DNA of 64,000 nucleotides from Ancylostoma caninum (Eukaryota > Nematoda > Chromadorea > Rhabditida > Ancylostomatidae), in assembly GCA_037903475.1 (NCBI GenBank), contig JBAJFG010000269.1, forward strand, positions 62,001 to 126,000, read 5' to 3'. The notes below the pieces were generated by a model that was given only the letters and a program-made list of their open reading frames with translations, ran no database searches and was not told the DNA's origin. This document shows, one piece after another, positions 22,696 to 32,939 of the stretch (position 1 is its first letter; each line of letters starts with the position of its first letter). The translations under genes were made by a program, and so were the position numbers.

Positions 22696-22852
22696 GTGAA
22701 AAAAAAACAAAAACAAGTAGTGAGAACAAAAAACTAAGGGTGAAAACAAAGAGCGACAGGCTCTTTCGCCTGAGTGTGCGCCCTGGTGCGAAGAAGCGCT
22801 CCGCGGCGAAGGCGCGCTAGCGACCGATTTTTGAATTGGTGTTTTGATTCGT

Positions 22853-23788
22853 TATATATAGACCGAGCCAGAGCGCCGCTTCGCGGCGCTCTGACTCGGA
22901 CCCGTGTGCCACGTTACCTCAGGGCTAGGTAAACTCTGAAAAAAAAGGAACCCCGAGCCAGAGCGCCGCTTCGCGGCGCTCTGACTCGGACCCGTGTGCC
23001 ACGTTACCTCAGGGCTAGGTAAACTCTGAAAAAAAAGGAACCCCGAGCCAGAGCGCCGCTTCGCGGCGCTCTGACTCGGACCCGTGTGCCACGTTACCTC
23101 AGGGCTAGGTAAACTCTTCGCCGCTTCGCCGCGCTTCGTGGATGACAGTGATTTTCTGCGAAACTGCATAGTTCCTAAACGGTTTGGAGGTTAACTCTTA
23201 TTATGTTCAATATGAAGAGCTCCTACATGGTGCGTTTTATGAGTAGAAACACAGATCCTCACGTGGTCAAGTCTTTTTCATTTGTGATAGCGCTGGAAGT
23301 CCAAATCGTTATGGTTCGGGCACAATCAGGTTGTAACAGGAAAAAAGTGCGTAAACGTTCTATTCCTACTTTGTAAGCACAATATTAGGCTCATAGGGTG
23401 CACCATTTGTTCCCCTGACCGTTAATTTCTAATTGCTATTACTACTTAATGCTTTAGAAGGAGTGCGGTGAAAATTTCCGTACAACTCTGCTGTATTTGG
23501 ATGATTCACGTTTCTGATTGCGAAATCACACTCGCTTCATCATTGGTTCTCCTATTCTGCTTTAAAGATCAAAGATATTCCGTTTTCGTTGCAAATTGGA
23601 CGTCCTAATTGAAGATTTCCATGTTGTACACATACATATACATGGGCGTGTCATTGGGCGTGTCAATTTTCGCAATTGAGCCCGTGGCGGCGGGCAAAAG
23701 AGGTGGGGCGAGGCGAATGGATCAATGACAGCGTGACCTGTCATCCCTCGCGCGGCGATGGGGGGGGTCTGCGCTTTATATAGAGTAA
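22853..23788 (-). mobile_element. Helitron-like non-autonomous element, copy 1
   Basis: About 935 bp, read on the minus strand. The 5' side is TCTATATAAAGCGCAGACC (complement near 23788). The 3' side ends in a strong GC hairpin followed by GGCTCGGTCTATATATAAC near 22853. A second element at 35818-36761 has the same layout, with TCTATTATAAAAGTCGCAC at one end and the same hairpin at the other. The segment with GCCGCCAC and GGGCT near the 5' side is also shared. A TC start, a 3' hairpin and no terminal inverted repeats are Helitron features. However, the CTRR 3' end and the A/T insertion site are not clearly met here, so the call is tentative. Confidence 0.45.
22863..23118. repeat. Three tandem 90-bp units with a 10-bp GC hairpin
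   Basis: Units start at 22863, 22953 and 23043, exactly 90 bp apart and almost identical; the third is cut at about 23118. Each holds a perfect hairpin, AGAGCGCCGC then TTC then GCGGCGCTCT, followed by GACTCGGACCCGTGTGCCAC. Because 90 is a multiple of three, the minus strand gives a 30-residue repeated peptide; this looks incidental, since the copy at 35.8 kb does not keep it. Confidence 0.9.
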
Positions 23789-25604
23789 GATAGATCTGTT
23801 TTTACTATGCAATTTCTAGCGATGAAAAGATGAGATTCTATGTCTGGTGTTGGTTTCGGTTGCTAAGATGTAATTCACACTTCATCAATGGGTATTGCCA
23901 CCATTACCATTATATTACGTCACAGCATCATTTCAACGGGCTGACCACGCACCGATATCTGACCGCCAAAAATTTGTACTGCGGTCAGCCCGCTAGATTG
24001 TCTTAGAACGCAAATCTGACGAATTATTGCACACATTGCATGGTGGGGGCATCGCCCGCTAAAGGTCATGCCATGCGCATCGCGCGCTGTCAGGCGGTCT
24101 TTATGGATGCTGCGCATCAGATTTGAAGCGAAGATATACAATTCAAAACAGTGAGGAAGAGGGAATTCCTGGCAGGTAGCAAATGTTCCTTATTTTGCCG
24201 TTGCGACAGCCGAGCGAACAAATTTGCTTTTTCATTTTCGCCGCATCGAGGCAACGCGAAAGTTTCGTGATACGTTAAACTTGAAGCGCATCAACCTTAA
24301 ATTTCGCCTCATACCACGCCCACAATTGCGGCTCACCAATGGCCTCGAAAACGCTCAGCACGCTCGCTCGGCCGCCGATGGTCGGCACCAATTGTTGTAT
24401 TGGAGGTGAACTAGACCATGGATTGTTATCGAGTGGAAATCAACCGAGTAAAGATAACTTGCAGTGAAACGGGTGCATTCACCTAGTCGCGGATATGTTT
24501 CTATTGGATAGCAGATTCTCTAAACCACACTAACAGATCCGCTAGAGCGCGTGTATCCTAACATACGTGCGATAATAGGAGCCGAGGCTCCGATCCCTTC
24601 CACTTTGGACGGAGGTCCGGCAGACCCATTCACCAAAGTGAAAAAGAGATAACCGTGGCGAAGTTCTGGCAAAAATAAACTTGGTAAAACTTGTGAATTT
24701 CAGGTGAAGGAACGAAGGTGTAGGCAGATGAAGAGCAGGACAAAAACGATAGAGAAGAGGAGAAACCTAAAAACTAAAGAATAAAAATGTACAACAACGA
24801 TGGAATATAGTAGAATTATGGTAGGAGCATGGATTTGACGACAGGTTAGTACCGTTCACCAATATGAAAAGTCTCAATGAAGAGAGAAATGGGCAAAATA
24901 AACGTTTTTTTTTTGTTTTTTTTGAAATCATAAAGGTGCACAAGGATGCAGCCAATGAGATTGAGGGTTTCCCATGAATTTGTGGCAAATTTAATGCTCT
25001 TCTTCTTTGACCCTCCGATTTTCGAAATAGACGGCATTATCATGTTTCCATGACGAAGAAGTTTGCTGGTTGAACTCTGTTGAAGTGATGACTCATCACG
25101 CCGCCCATCATCTCCGCTACGGATCGACAGTGTGGCTCCAGTGATTTGTATACAATAAGGAATCCTCCAGTGAAACCAGAATAGAAAGCCTGAGTGATCG
25201 ATTTTTATTGATTCCTTTCAGAATTTTATTTAGCGTTAGTAAAGACATGTCTTCTAAGGTATTCCAGCTCGCTGAACACGAATATGGCAAAAGTTTTGTA
25301 GGAACACATGAATCTGTGATTGAGTGTACTAGTACTATAGCTTAGGATTCGTGCACTTTTCCAATAACTCAATTCCTAGCTTAATCTACTAGGTTTGCGT
25401 TCTGCCGATACCCTTCGGGGTTTGGAACTTTTCAATGACAACAGTGGTATCCTTCACCTTTCCAACTACTTCCAGTGCGTTGTATTCGGCGCTCCAATCA
25501 CCGCGGCCAGACACGCATCACACAACACAACTTTTGCATTCATTTTTATTGTTCTACCTCTTTGTACTTTAGTTCTTAGGTTGTGTTCCTATTTCTTCAT
25601 TCCT
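23789..25604. other. Unassigned stretch
   Basis: No gene recognised over 1.8 kb. A 9-bp inverted repeat GGGCTGACC/GGTCAGCCC lies at 23938-23992. Short A/T runs occur near 24900. Frames are below 75 codons and have no motif. Confidence 0.35.
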
Positions 25605-25632
25605 CTATTTATTTATTTATTTATTTATTATA
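25605..25632 (-). repeat. TTTA microsatellite, possible LINE tail
   Basis: About six TTTA units. On the minus strand this is an (AATA)n run 435 bases past the stop of the intact LINE ORF2, in the position expected for a 3' tail. The link to the LINE is inferred from position and orientation only. Confidence 0.45.
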
Positions 25633-26066
25633 CACAGTGCCAAGGCACAATGCTTCCCTTCAACACTAAGGTAATAAACGAGAGGGTTTTGAAAGTTCCA
25701 CAGAGAAAAAATTCACAGAGATATTCATGACGCAGACTGAGCAAGGCCTTCATTCGTTTCGGACAACAGTTGCTCCCACGAACAGAGCGGTTCAACATTA
25801 CCCGTATACCTCTTAAACCTTAGCACTTGAGCTTATCTTAAAATGGTGCATTAGGTGAGGCTAGATCGTAGGTAGGTACCGCATCTGTTGGATCCTTGCA
25901 ACACCAGTAGCTTTCTAGGCCAGAGCTAAGCTGCGGAAAGGGTAAAGAAATTATTCGTGCTCCAATTTTCAAAAACCCCTCTCTCGAAACAGACACAAAG
26001 AATCAATGCATGTATACATGAGTATAAAATAGTTGATCTTCTTGCTGCCATGCAAAATATCGTTCT

Positions 26067-28940
26067 TCATTTCGGACAGATGAGCTCGTAGTTCTTAATA
26101 TTTTTCTGCAACAAATGTTTTAGTTTATTATCGGCCAGAATTTTCTTAACAGAATATCTGACGCGGAAAAAATTGGAAGGAAATGATCTTGCGATTCTGC
26201 TGATTCTGATAAAATATGAATGAAAATGCTTTTCATTTTTGACAGCAGGCACATAAAAGTTGAAATTTGCTGTTCTTCCTCTACAAGGCCGAATGACAAA
26301 AAAGGAAGAGAATCGGAGCCGAGTTGACTGGTTCCATATTTTCCACAGGTATTGCAGATCTATAGCTCCCCTCCTTATAACAAGACTGTTCAATCTCAAA
26401 TTACGTAGACGATCTGTATACGATGGTAACGTAAAAGAATTTTGACACGCAAGCGACCTTAGGCACACTATTCGCGAAAACGTGCGTTGCACACTTTCAA
26501 TCAGTGCTATTTCCTTGGCCTTGTGAGGGCTCCAGATTACAGAATTGTGTTCTAATATAGGACGCACATATAATTTGAACAGCCTACAAAGGAGGTTAGG
26601 GAAGTTGTTTTTGAAGATTTTCAGTAGACGAAACATGACAGTTCTTGCTTTGATAACCACTTTTTCGATGTGCTTCGCATAAGAAAGTTTGTTGTCATAC
26701 GTTATTCCCAACTCTTTGATACAATTGCATTCGTCAATTTTAGTACCTGGTTGTAACAAATAGGTCTTTCTAGGGTTTTTGCTTCCAAGGTACATTACTT
26801 TTGTTTTTTCAAGTGATATAGTCAGCTGCCAAGAACGCATATAGGACATGAGTTTACTAATGTTCGCTTGCAATTTTTTCGTTACAACTTCTGCCTCACC
26901 TTCATCGTAGCAAGCATATATTTTAATATCATCTGCAAACATGAGCAATTTTATATCAGTGTCAGAATTTAGAGCAGCAGGTAGATCAGAGAGGTATATG
27001 ATGAATAAAAGCGGGCCCAGTACACTACCCTGTGGAACTCCACTTTTAACGTTTCTTTCATTTGAGAAGGAATCATGAACCTTGACGGAAAATGTTCTTC
27101 CCACTAGAAATGACTCGAGCCATTTTAATATGTTCCCAGAAATGCCGAGGTGCTCAAGCTTGTAGAGGAGCTTTCGGTGGGAAACAGTGTCAAAGGCCTT
27201 GGAAATATCAAAATAGATAATATCGATACATTTTTGCTGTGACAACTGCATAGTCCAGTCGTGTGTACTCTGCAAGAGTATATCAGTTGTAGATGAGTTT
27301 TTAGAGAAACCGTATTGATGTACTGGTATAATACCATGGATATCTAGGAATTCGTCGATTTTCTCTTTAACACAACGTTCCATGATTTTGGCTGCAGTGC
27401 TGGTAATCGAAATTGGACGAAAGTCCCGCGGAGATGCTGCAGAGGAATGTTTATTAACAGGTGTCACAATAGATTTTTTCCACAGAGTAGGTACTGAACC
27501 AAGGTGAAGGCAGCAGTTGAAAATATGTGCAAGTGGAACACACAATTCACGACAGCATCTGAGGAATACAGTTTGTGAAATGCCATCGAATGTTACTGAA
27601 TATGATACTTTCAGCTTACTTAAGTGTTTCAATACAGAGTGGGGCATAATGATAAAGTCATTAAGAGGTGGAAATCCTTTGGGAACGTTCGAACAATCAG
27701 GTACGATACCATTATCCATGTCTAGTACTGATGAGAAGTAGTTTGCCAGAATTTCGCTCTTTTGCAAGTTATTAGTCGTACGTCTCCCAAATTCGTCGAG
27801 GAAACTAGGAACTTGCGGTGGTTTATCTCGTATACGACGATTAACAAAATTATAAAGTTCTCTAGTTTTCATCTTCTCGAGTTTTCTTTTCTCTTGATTC
27901 CTTAGGAACTTGTCAATGAGACGAGATAGTTTAATGCATATGCGAGAATATTTTTCCTCTACACCCTGTTTGTGAAGGCGATAGAAGAGAAAGTTCCTGT
28001 ATTCAAATAGTTTCTTAATATGGATTGGGTAATACGAAGACGGCTCGTGGTTGGCCCTTAGAGGCACACATTTATCAAGAATGTGATGTAACACATTACA
28101 GAACCGTGAATACAGGTCGTCAATATCCAGGTAACCGTTAAAAAGATATTCCCAATTGACAGTGGAAAGTTCTTCTTTCATTAGGGAGAAATTGGTGTTC
28201 GCGAAATCCGGGTATAGGATATTAAAGTTGCTTATAATACTCGAGGCATGGATGGAGAAAGAAACCATGGAATGATCTGAATTAGCAAGGGGGTTCGTCA
28301 CATGTACTTCGGAAATCAGTTGCTCATTGTCTGATAAGACAAGATCAAGAGTCCGTGAACCACATGTAGGTGTGTTAACAAATTGTTTGAGATTATGGCT
28401 TTTAAACAGGGAAATGTATTTAGAGGACCTTGCATCGTGCGGTTTTATGTCGACTCCAGACCAGTTAATGTCTAGGTTAAAGTCACCAAGGAGGATAACA
28501 TCGAAGTGAAAGTCTGACAAAATTACATCGAGATGGTCCATCAATTCTGCACAGTCATTGTGTTTAATGTTTGGTGGACGGTACATGTTAATTATTCGAA
28601 ATCTTTGGCTAGCACATGTAATATCTACAGAGAGGCATGAAACTCCTCCTTTATTGAAATGTGTTTGCAGACGTTCATGATGCAAGTGATCTCTTAGAAG
28701 TAGTGCAACTCCACCACCTCTACCTCGCCTATCAAGTCTGAGAATGCGATAAGGTAGATTGCTTAGGATCATTCCATCTGTCACTGTATCATCCATCCAT
28801 GTCTCTTGCAAAGCCATGATATCGGGTTTGAAACACTTCAGGAAAGTTATGAGCTCATTTAGTTTGTTTTTAACACTTCTGCAGTTAACTGAAAAACATT
28901 TTAGCCTACAAGTATCAGTTACCATTTTCTTCTTCTTCAT
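26067..28940 (-). CDS. LINE ORF2: APE-like endonuclease and reverse transcriptase, intact
   Basis: Uninterrupted 957-codon ORF2 of a CR1/jockey-type LINE. It nicks target DNA and primes reverse transcription of its own RNA from the nick. The endonuclease covers residues 10-230: NCRSVKNK, the catalytic Glu46 in ALQETW, GDFN at 152-155, SRTLDLVLS near 196 and SDH at 221-223. A linker follows to about 450. The RT covers about 480-720: FRPISITSTAAKIMERCVK, YGFSKNSST, DIIYFDISKAFDTVSHRKL with Asp578, SGVPQGSVLGPLLFIIYLSD and FADD at 668-671. The C-terminus runs to 957 (PILEHNSVIWSPHKAKEIAL). All catalytic residues looked for are present and no RNase H is seen. Length is normal for the class. The start ATG overlaps the ORF1 stop as ATGA. 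It is the only element here that could still be active. Confidence 0.93.
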   Translation of the reverse strand: MKKKKMVTDTCRLKCFSVNCRSVKNKLNELITFLKCFKPDIMALQETWMDDTVTDGMILSNLPYRILRLDRRGRGGGVALLLRDHLHHERLQTHFNKGGVSCLSVDITCASQRFRIINMYRPPNIKHNDCAELMDHLDVILSDFHFDVILLGDFNLDINWSGVDIKPHDARSSKYISLFKSHNLKQFVNTPTCGSRTLDLVLSDNEQLISEVHVTNPLANSDHSMVSFSIHASSIISNFNILYPDFANTNFSLMKEELSTVNWEYLFNGYLDIDDLYSRFCNVLHHILDKCVPLRANHEPSSYYPIHIKKLFEYRNFLFYRLHKQGVEEKYSRICIKLSRLIDKFLRNQEKRKLEKMKTRELYNFVNRRIRDKPPQVPSFLDEFGRRTTNNLQKSEILANYFSSVLDMDNGIVPDCSNVPKGFPPLNDFIIMPHSVLKHLSKLKVSYSVTFDGISQTVFLRCCRELCVPLAHIFNCCLHLGSVPTLWKKSIVTPVNKHSSAASPRDFRPISITSTAAKIMERCVKEKIDEFLDIHGIIPVHQYGFSKNSSTTDILLQSTHDWTMQLSQQKCIDIIYFDISKAFDTVSHRKLLYKLEHLGISGNILKWLESFLVGRTFSVKVHDSFSNERNVKSGVPQGSVLGPLLFIIYLSDLPAALNSDTDIKLLMFADDIKIYACYDEGEAEVVTKKLQANISKLMSYMRSWQLTISLEKTKVMYLGSKNPRKTYLLQPGTKIDECNCIKELGITYDNKLSYAKHIEKVVIKARTVMFRLLKIFKNNFPNLLCRLFKLYVRPILEHNSVIWSPHKAKEIALIESVQRTFSRIVCLRSLACQNSFTLPSYTDRLRNLRLNSLVIRRGAIDLQYLWKIWNQSTRLRFSSFFVIRPCRGRTANFNFYVPAVKNEKHFHSYFIRISRIARSFPSNFFRVRYSVKKILADNKLKHLLQKNIKNYELICPK

Positions 28941-29404
28941 ACCACCATGGTTAGAAACACCAATTTTAGGAGTCGCGGTCGATTAGCATTTTGTTTGCCG
29001 AGGCGAAACAAGGCACAGGGATAGCAGTTAAAATTCAATTCCTCAAAAAGATCCCAGATGTTTTTCCATTCGAAATTCATCCTCGCCTGCCCTCCTAACT
29101 CCTGTCTCGGTTCTGGCAAACCTGATATGACGACAGATCGCTGCCTTTCAATTTCCTCTGCAGAACGGTAGCGCTTTTCGTCACCCCTACGGGACTCAAA
29201 CTCCGGAGAGGCTTCTTTTTGATTCCCCCTGACTATATTCGCATACGTAGCCCTACGAGGCAAAATTCGTGTCAGGATTGAAACCAAAACTAGAAACCTT
29301 TCACGGTCACTCATGCTTAGCAATTCATCCAACTTATCCTCCAAGTCCTCTGAAGTGTGGATGTCATAGCAGTTGCCACGTGGAGACCGACCATCCATGG
29401 TCAT
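28937..29404 (-). CDS. LINE ORF1, short form, overlapping ORF2
   Basis: 155-codon frame upstream of ORF2 on the same strand. Its TGA overlaps the ORF2 ATG (ATGA at 28940-28937), an arrangement that allows termination-reinitiation. Visible parts: an N-terminal acidic helix (DLEDKLDELLSMSDRERFL), a basic stretch, then QRSVVISGLPEP, WKNIWDLFEELNFNCYPCAL and NRPRLLKLVF, matching the RRM-like region of the ORF1 at 6331-7203. That relative continues about 75 residues past the shared PRLLK word; here the protein stops after four more residues (LTMVV). So ORF1 probably lost its C-terminal part by a deletion that also created the overlap. Alternatively this family has a short ORF1. Nucleic-acid binding is inferred from the family. 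Confidence 0.7.
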   Translation of the reverse strand: MTMDGRSPRGNCYDIHTSEDLEDKLDELLSMSDRERFLVLVSILTRILPRRATYANIVRGNQKEASPEFESRRGDEKRYRSAEEIERQRSVVISGLPEPRQELGGQARMNFEWKNIWDLFEELNFNCYPCALFRLGKQNANRPRLLKLVFLTMVV

Positions 29405-29839
29405 AGCAGCAAGATGAATGAATGACTTTTACTGTCGTCCTGCTCCATTTCAGCCTATTTGTTCGTTTCTTCACCTGGAATTGACAAATTTCACAAGTTT
29501 ACCTTAGTCCGTTTCGTTTCTACCCTTAGACGGACTATGGAAAAGAAAAATAGAGAGGAACATGCTTTACCCGGAACGCATCGGTAAGGAAGGAAGGCAC
29601 ATCCTCTCCCCCCCCCCTCGGTGGACGACCGACTAACTCACAATCGTCGCTTCCCCCCACCTCCTTCTGGTCGACGACCCCCTTCATTTTCAGGGGTTTC
29701 AGACCCCTCAGAACCCCTTCACTTCGGGGACCACGTATGATCTCAAACCGACTGAAATCGAAGATCTGTCGTACCCTTGTCCCCCCCCCCCTCCCGTTGC
29801 TACCTATGGTGCCGAATACTGGCCTGCAACCGAAGAAGT

Positions 29840-30117
29840 AGAACGTTGTCTTAGCAGTATGGAGATGAAGATGCTGCGCTGATAGCTAGAGTAACACGGC
29901 TCGACCAATCTCCAACGAGGAATCGGTTTGGAGTGACTGCGATAACTAATAAACTAATAACTAATAACGAATCTCGTCTTCGATGGTACGACCACGTTCT
30001 GCGTGCCGAGGAGGGCTTAAGCTAGCTGAAAATCACCCGGACCAAGCGCAAGACAGGGCTAAGTGTCGTCGAAGGACCAGCGAAGCGTACCCCGCTACGA
30101 AACGGGATAAACGCTGA
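29840..30117 (+). pseudogene. C-terminal remnant of a second RTE-like LINE family
   Basis: Plus-strand relic. One frame gives RLDQSPTRNRFGVTAITNKL and ESRLRWYDHVLRAEEG at about 29898-30015. After a deletion and frame change, the next gives LAENHPDQAQDRAKCRRRT and SEAYPATKRDKR with a stop near 30117. The pattern GV-I--K--ESRLRWYGHVLRAEE followed by HPD-A-DR--WR and ADPATKRDKR is the usual C-terminus of a LINE family common in strongylid nematode gene models. It differs from the RTE copies at 1-4 kb and 44 kb. The reverse transcriptase domain is missing. Not functional. Confidence 0.65.
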
Positions 30118-30469
30118 AGAAGTCTTATCCGCGGTACCTGGTTCGTCAAAGGGTATATCTGTAGACTTGGGCGTAGGTTTTCTCGCTGAGTATTTGTCAC
30201 TTGCTCCACACGACTGATTCAACAAAGCACCCTTTCCTCATGGTTTTATCGGTCACACTCAAAAACTTTCTAAAGTGTACGCTTGTCGACAGCACAGAAG
30301 GTTCAGTGAGAGAAATCCGGTCCTGACCAGAGTCCAAATATACGCTCAGCTCGTGACCGTTTCGGTTATGCCAGTCACCACATGACTTGCCTTGTGTACC
30401 ATTGATCAGTTCAGGTTTTTGCTTGTGAACGAGTGACCTCCCTCCCATCCTACACACATTTTTTTACAG
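30118..30469. other. Unassigned stretch
   Basis: No gene recognised. It could hold upstream exons or introns of the candidate host gene that follows. Confidence 0.3.
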
Positions 30470-30924
30470 GACCGTTTTGGGCAGAAGCTCAATCTCTTAT
30501 TCGCACAACCAAGGAGTACGGTCTTCCAGAAATTGGGGAAGCCATCCAAAATGCATTGTCGAGCCACAAAGAACACCATTTCGTCATACATGTGGCATTT
30601 GCAGCAGTTTCTCGATTGTTGGAGCTCTTCTTCACTCAGAAACCTGTTCTTGGCTCAGTATTCGGCCGAGAGTCGTTATAAATCTACAGCCCTGTAGCAG
30701 CATTCAATTTTTTTCTGGGCAAACAACAAGGCCCCGATAAAGACATAGAAAAATCATCTTGTATTTTCCATCCAGGTGTGGAATTCCCATCATACACAGG
30801 GCAAGATTACGGTCTCATCATTTCCAAAGGTCTTGCTTCTTTTGATCGACCTGTTTCCGCTGCAGCAGCGTTGGCAATGTTATTGTTCAGAGGTTTTCTC
30901 CGCATCAACGAAGCAGATTACTAC
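30470..30924 (+). CDS. Candidate host exon pair, unknown protein
   Basis: Two open stretches bounded by nematode-like splice signals. Exon a (30470-30657) follows TTTTTTTACAG and reads GPFWAEAQSLIRTTKEYGL, PEIGEAIQNALSSHKEHHF, VIHVAFAAVSRLLELFFTQ; a possible donor is GTATTC at 30658. Exon b (30776-30924) follows TTTTCCATCCAG and reads VEFPSYTGQDYGLIISKGL, ASFDRPVSAAAALAMLLFRG, FLRINEADYY; a possible donor is GTAAAG at 30925. The peptides have ordinary globular composition and do not match any family I recognise. Reading phases across the 118-base gap do not join cleanly with these exact boundaries, so one junction is wrong or the exons belong to a decayed gene. Transcript data would settle it. 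Confidence 0.35.
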
Positions 30925-31461
30925 GTAAAGATGATGTCAACGTTCAAGAATCATTTATTTCTATTTCCGTAAAAAGGTCCAAAACCGATCAAACCAGCAA
31001 AGGCCAACTAGTAACATTTTGCCTGGATACTTCTTCAATTGAGTATCAGCTCATTTTCAAACATCTGCAGTCACTAAGCGATATACATAACATTCTTTTC
31101 CCATCTCACTCCACGAATTTGCCTCTAACTCTTCCTATAAATAGTGACCGGCTTCACAATTTGTTCTGTTTAGCGGGCTTGGAACAAAAAGGCTTCCCGT
31201 AGCTTCTGAGGGGGTGCGGCCACAGCATCCCTTGAGCAAGATATCGACGGTGTTATGGCTATGGATAGATGGAAATCTTCTAAGGCTTTTTAGGCTTACG
31301 TACATCCTACTCCTATACCCATTTCTGTTCCTTTTCCTCAAAACTCTGACTTTCTCCGAAAACAGTGAAATGCTTTTTTCAAATCATATATGATTCGTCT
31401 ATCCTAATTATTCTGCCGTCTGTGTTCTCATTACAAGCACTCGTTCTATTATGATCCCTTA
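30925..31461. other. Unassigned stretch
   Basis: No gene or element recognised; may be intron or 3' flank of the candidate exons. Confidence 0.3.
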
Positions 31462-31707
31462 CTCTGATAACTGTGCAGCACGAACGCAGCCCGAACTGCG
31501 TAATGGTTCGAGTAGAAACCCTAGTAGCAACAGTTGCCAGTTGCTGTCATCTTTCCCCCGATTGCTGCTCAAGCTGTCAGCCCTTTAGCAGCAATTGCTG
31601 AGGGACGGCAGCAATCAAGGGGAGGATGGCAGCAGTTGACAACCGTTAGGGCTTCTACTCGAATATTACGCCGTTTGGTCTGCGTTCGTCCAGCACAGTT
31701 ATCAGAG
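31462..31707. mobile_element. Palindromic MITE with TA duplication
   Basis: 246-bp foldback with ends CTCTGATAACTGTGCAGC and, on the complement, CTCTGATAACTGTGCTGG. It is flanked by TA at 31460-31461 and 31708-31709. Arms of about 100 bp pair almost to the centre, sharing CGAGTAGAA, CCCTA, CAACTG and GATTGCTGC words. No coding capacity. The TA duplication suggests Tc1/mariner transposase. Confidence 0.75.
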
Positions 31708-31709
31708 TA

Positions 31710-32161
31710 TGTTACACAATCATCAGTACCTCTATATTCTAAAGTAAGCGGTGCATGTGCTTGACATTTGTTCACATGCTTGTACTGATATACACTCTTT
31801 TTTGATGTTATTGAAGATTATGTGTATTATTCACTTATTGCAAGAAGCAGTAAAACTACACCACACCACACGCATGAACCTTCTGCTCGTAGTCGAAAGG
31901 CGGATTTATACCGTAGTACGCAGTACCAAGGTATAACGAAACAAAAAATAACAACAACCTCACCTTATTAGGTTTTGTTGCCATAATATACTTCTCCTAG
32001 AATAAATGGAGCAGAGTAGTCTTTTAGGAAGGTGATTTTTGAAGTCGTTCCTACTTGCTGAACGTTTATGACAGTAAATTAATAAAATCTTCTCAGCTGT
32101 AAACTAAAATTCTCAAGTCTTTGCAAGTTATAACAATTCCGGATTAGTCAAATTGCTCGAA
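31710..32161. other. Unassigned stretch
   Basis: AT-rich; no gene recognised. Confidence 0.35.
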
Positions 32162-32165
32162 TTAA

Positions 32166-32928
32166 AGGCAGCACCCATGGAAACTTTCGCTCCTCAGATT
32201 TTCACACTTCCTGGTACTTTAGAGCAAGCCGGTTGGTTCCGTTACAATTATAACAACAGGAACCCACTGCGTTCAGCGCAGTAACTGGTACATCTTTGTG
32301 CTGGCGTCAAATTCGGACGAGTTTTCCGTCGATTGTTTGTTGCGCGAATTGCAATAGAAACAGCTGTTTTGCTGCAATCTTGGAGAGATTCGGTCGTTTC
32401 TTCAATCTTTATGTGTTCTTTTGGTGATTTTTTGTGCTTTTTACTATTTTTATTAGCTGGAATGCATTCTCATTTGCACTTTGCGGAATTTGAAGTTCTT
32501 TGGCAACAGTTCGTACTTATTTTCGTTGAAATTTCGACTTTCTCAAATTCTCCTCCATTAGGAAAATTCATGACCTTTTGATTTCTTAGTGAAGTCTTTG
32601 CTAAGCGCCACACAATTTCTTATGTTTATTTATTTTGATGAGATATTAGAAGGCTGCAGTATAGAACAGAATACTGATCGCGCGAATATCCAAGTGGTAA
32701 AAAAAAGACATTATCGATCTTTTGATATCGTTCCCCATCCCCTGGCTCATGCAACTCGACCACGCTGCTGCACCTAACCTAGCCATAAGCTTCTAAAACC
32801 TGTATTTCTGGTGCTATCGAAAAGTTTCGACTACCGAAAAGTTTCGACTTTATGCGCGTGTTCAGCACCTCCGATACCTTCGTAATATGCTGAGATTTTT
32901 CAGTCGAAAACTTCCGTGGGTGCTGCCT
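32166..32928. mobile_element. TIR element with TTAA target duplication
   Basis: 763 bp with ends AGGCAGCACCCATGGAAAC and, on the complement, AGGCAGCACCCACGGAAG. TTAA lies on both sides (32162-32165 and 32929-32932). The inverted ends extend about 30 bp with some mismatches. A short internal direct repeat AAAGTTTCGACT occurs twice (near 32820 and 32838). No transposase is visible. TTAA duplication is typical of piggyBac-type and related TTAA-targeting non-autonomous elements. Confidence 0.7.
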
Positions 32929-32939
32929 TTAACGCATAA

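Larger units (their letters stand above)
25605..29600 (-). mobile_element. Near-complete CR1/jockey-type LINE
   Basis: Whole element containing ORF1 (28937-29404), ORF2 (26067-28940), a probable 3' UTR (25633-26066) and a microsatellite tail. The 5' boundary is set loosely near 29600, where sequence turns C-rich; about 200 bases before ORF1 would be the 5' UTR. No target-site duplication was found by eye. It has the best-preserved coding sequence in the window, which suggests a younger insertion than its neighbours. Confidence 0.7.

Noticed and set aside
22852..23169. Minus-strand 105-codon frame with three 30-residue repeats
   Set aside because: Explained by the 90-bp tandem hairpin unit; the related element at 35.8 kb does not preserve the peptide.
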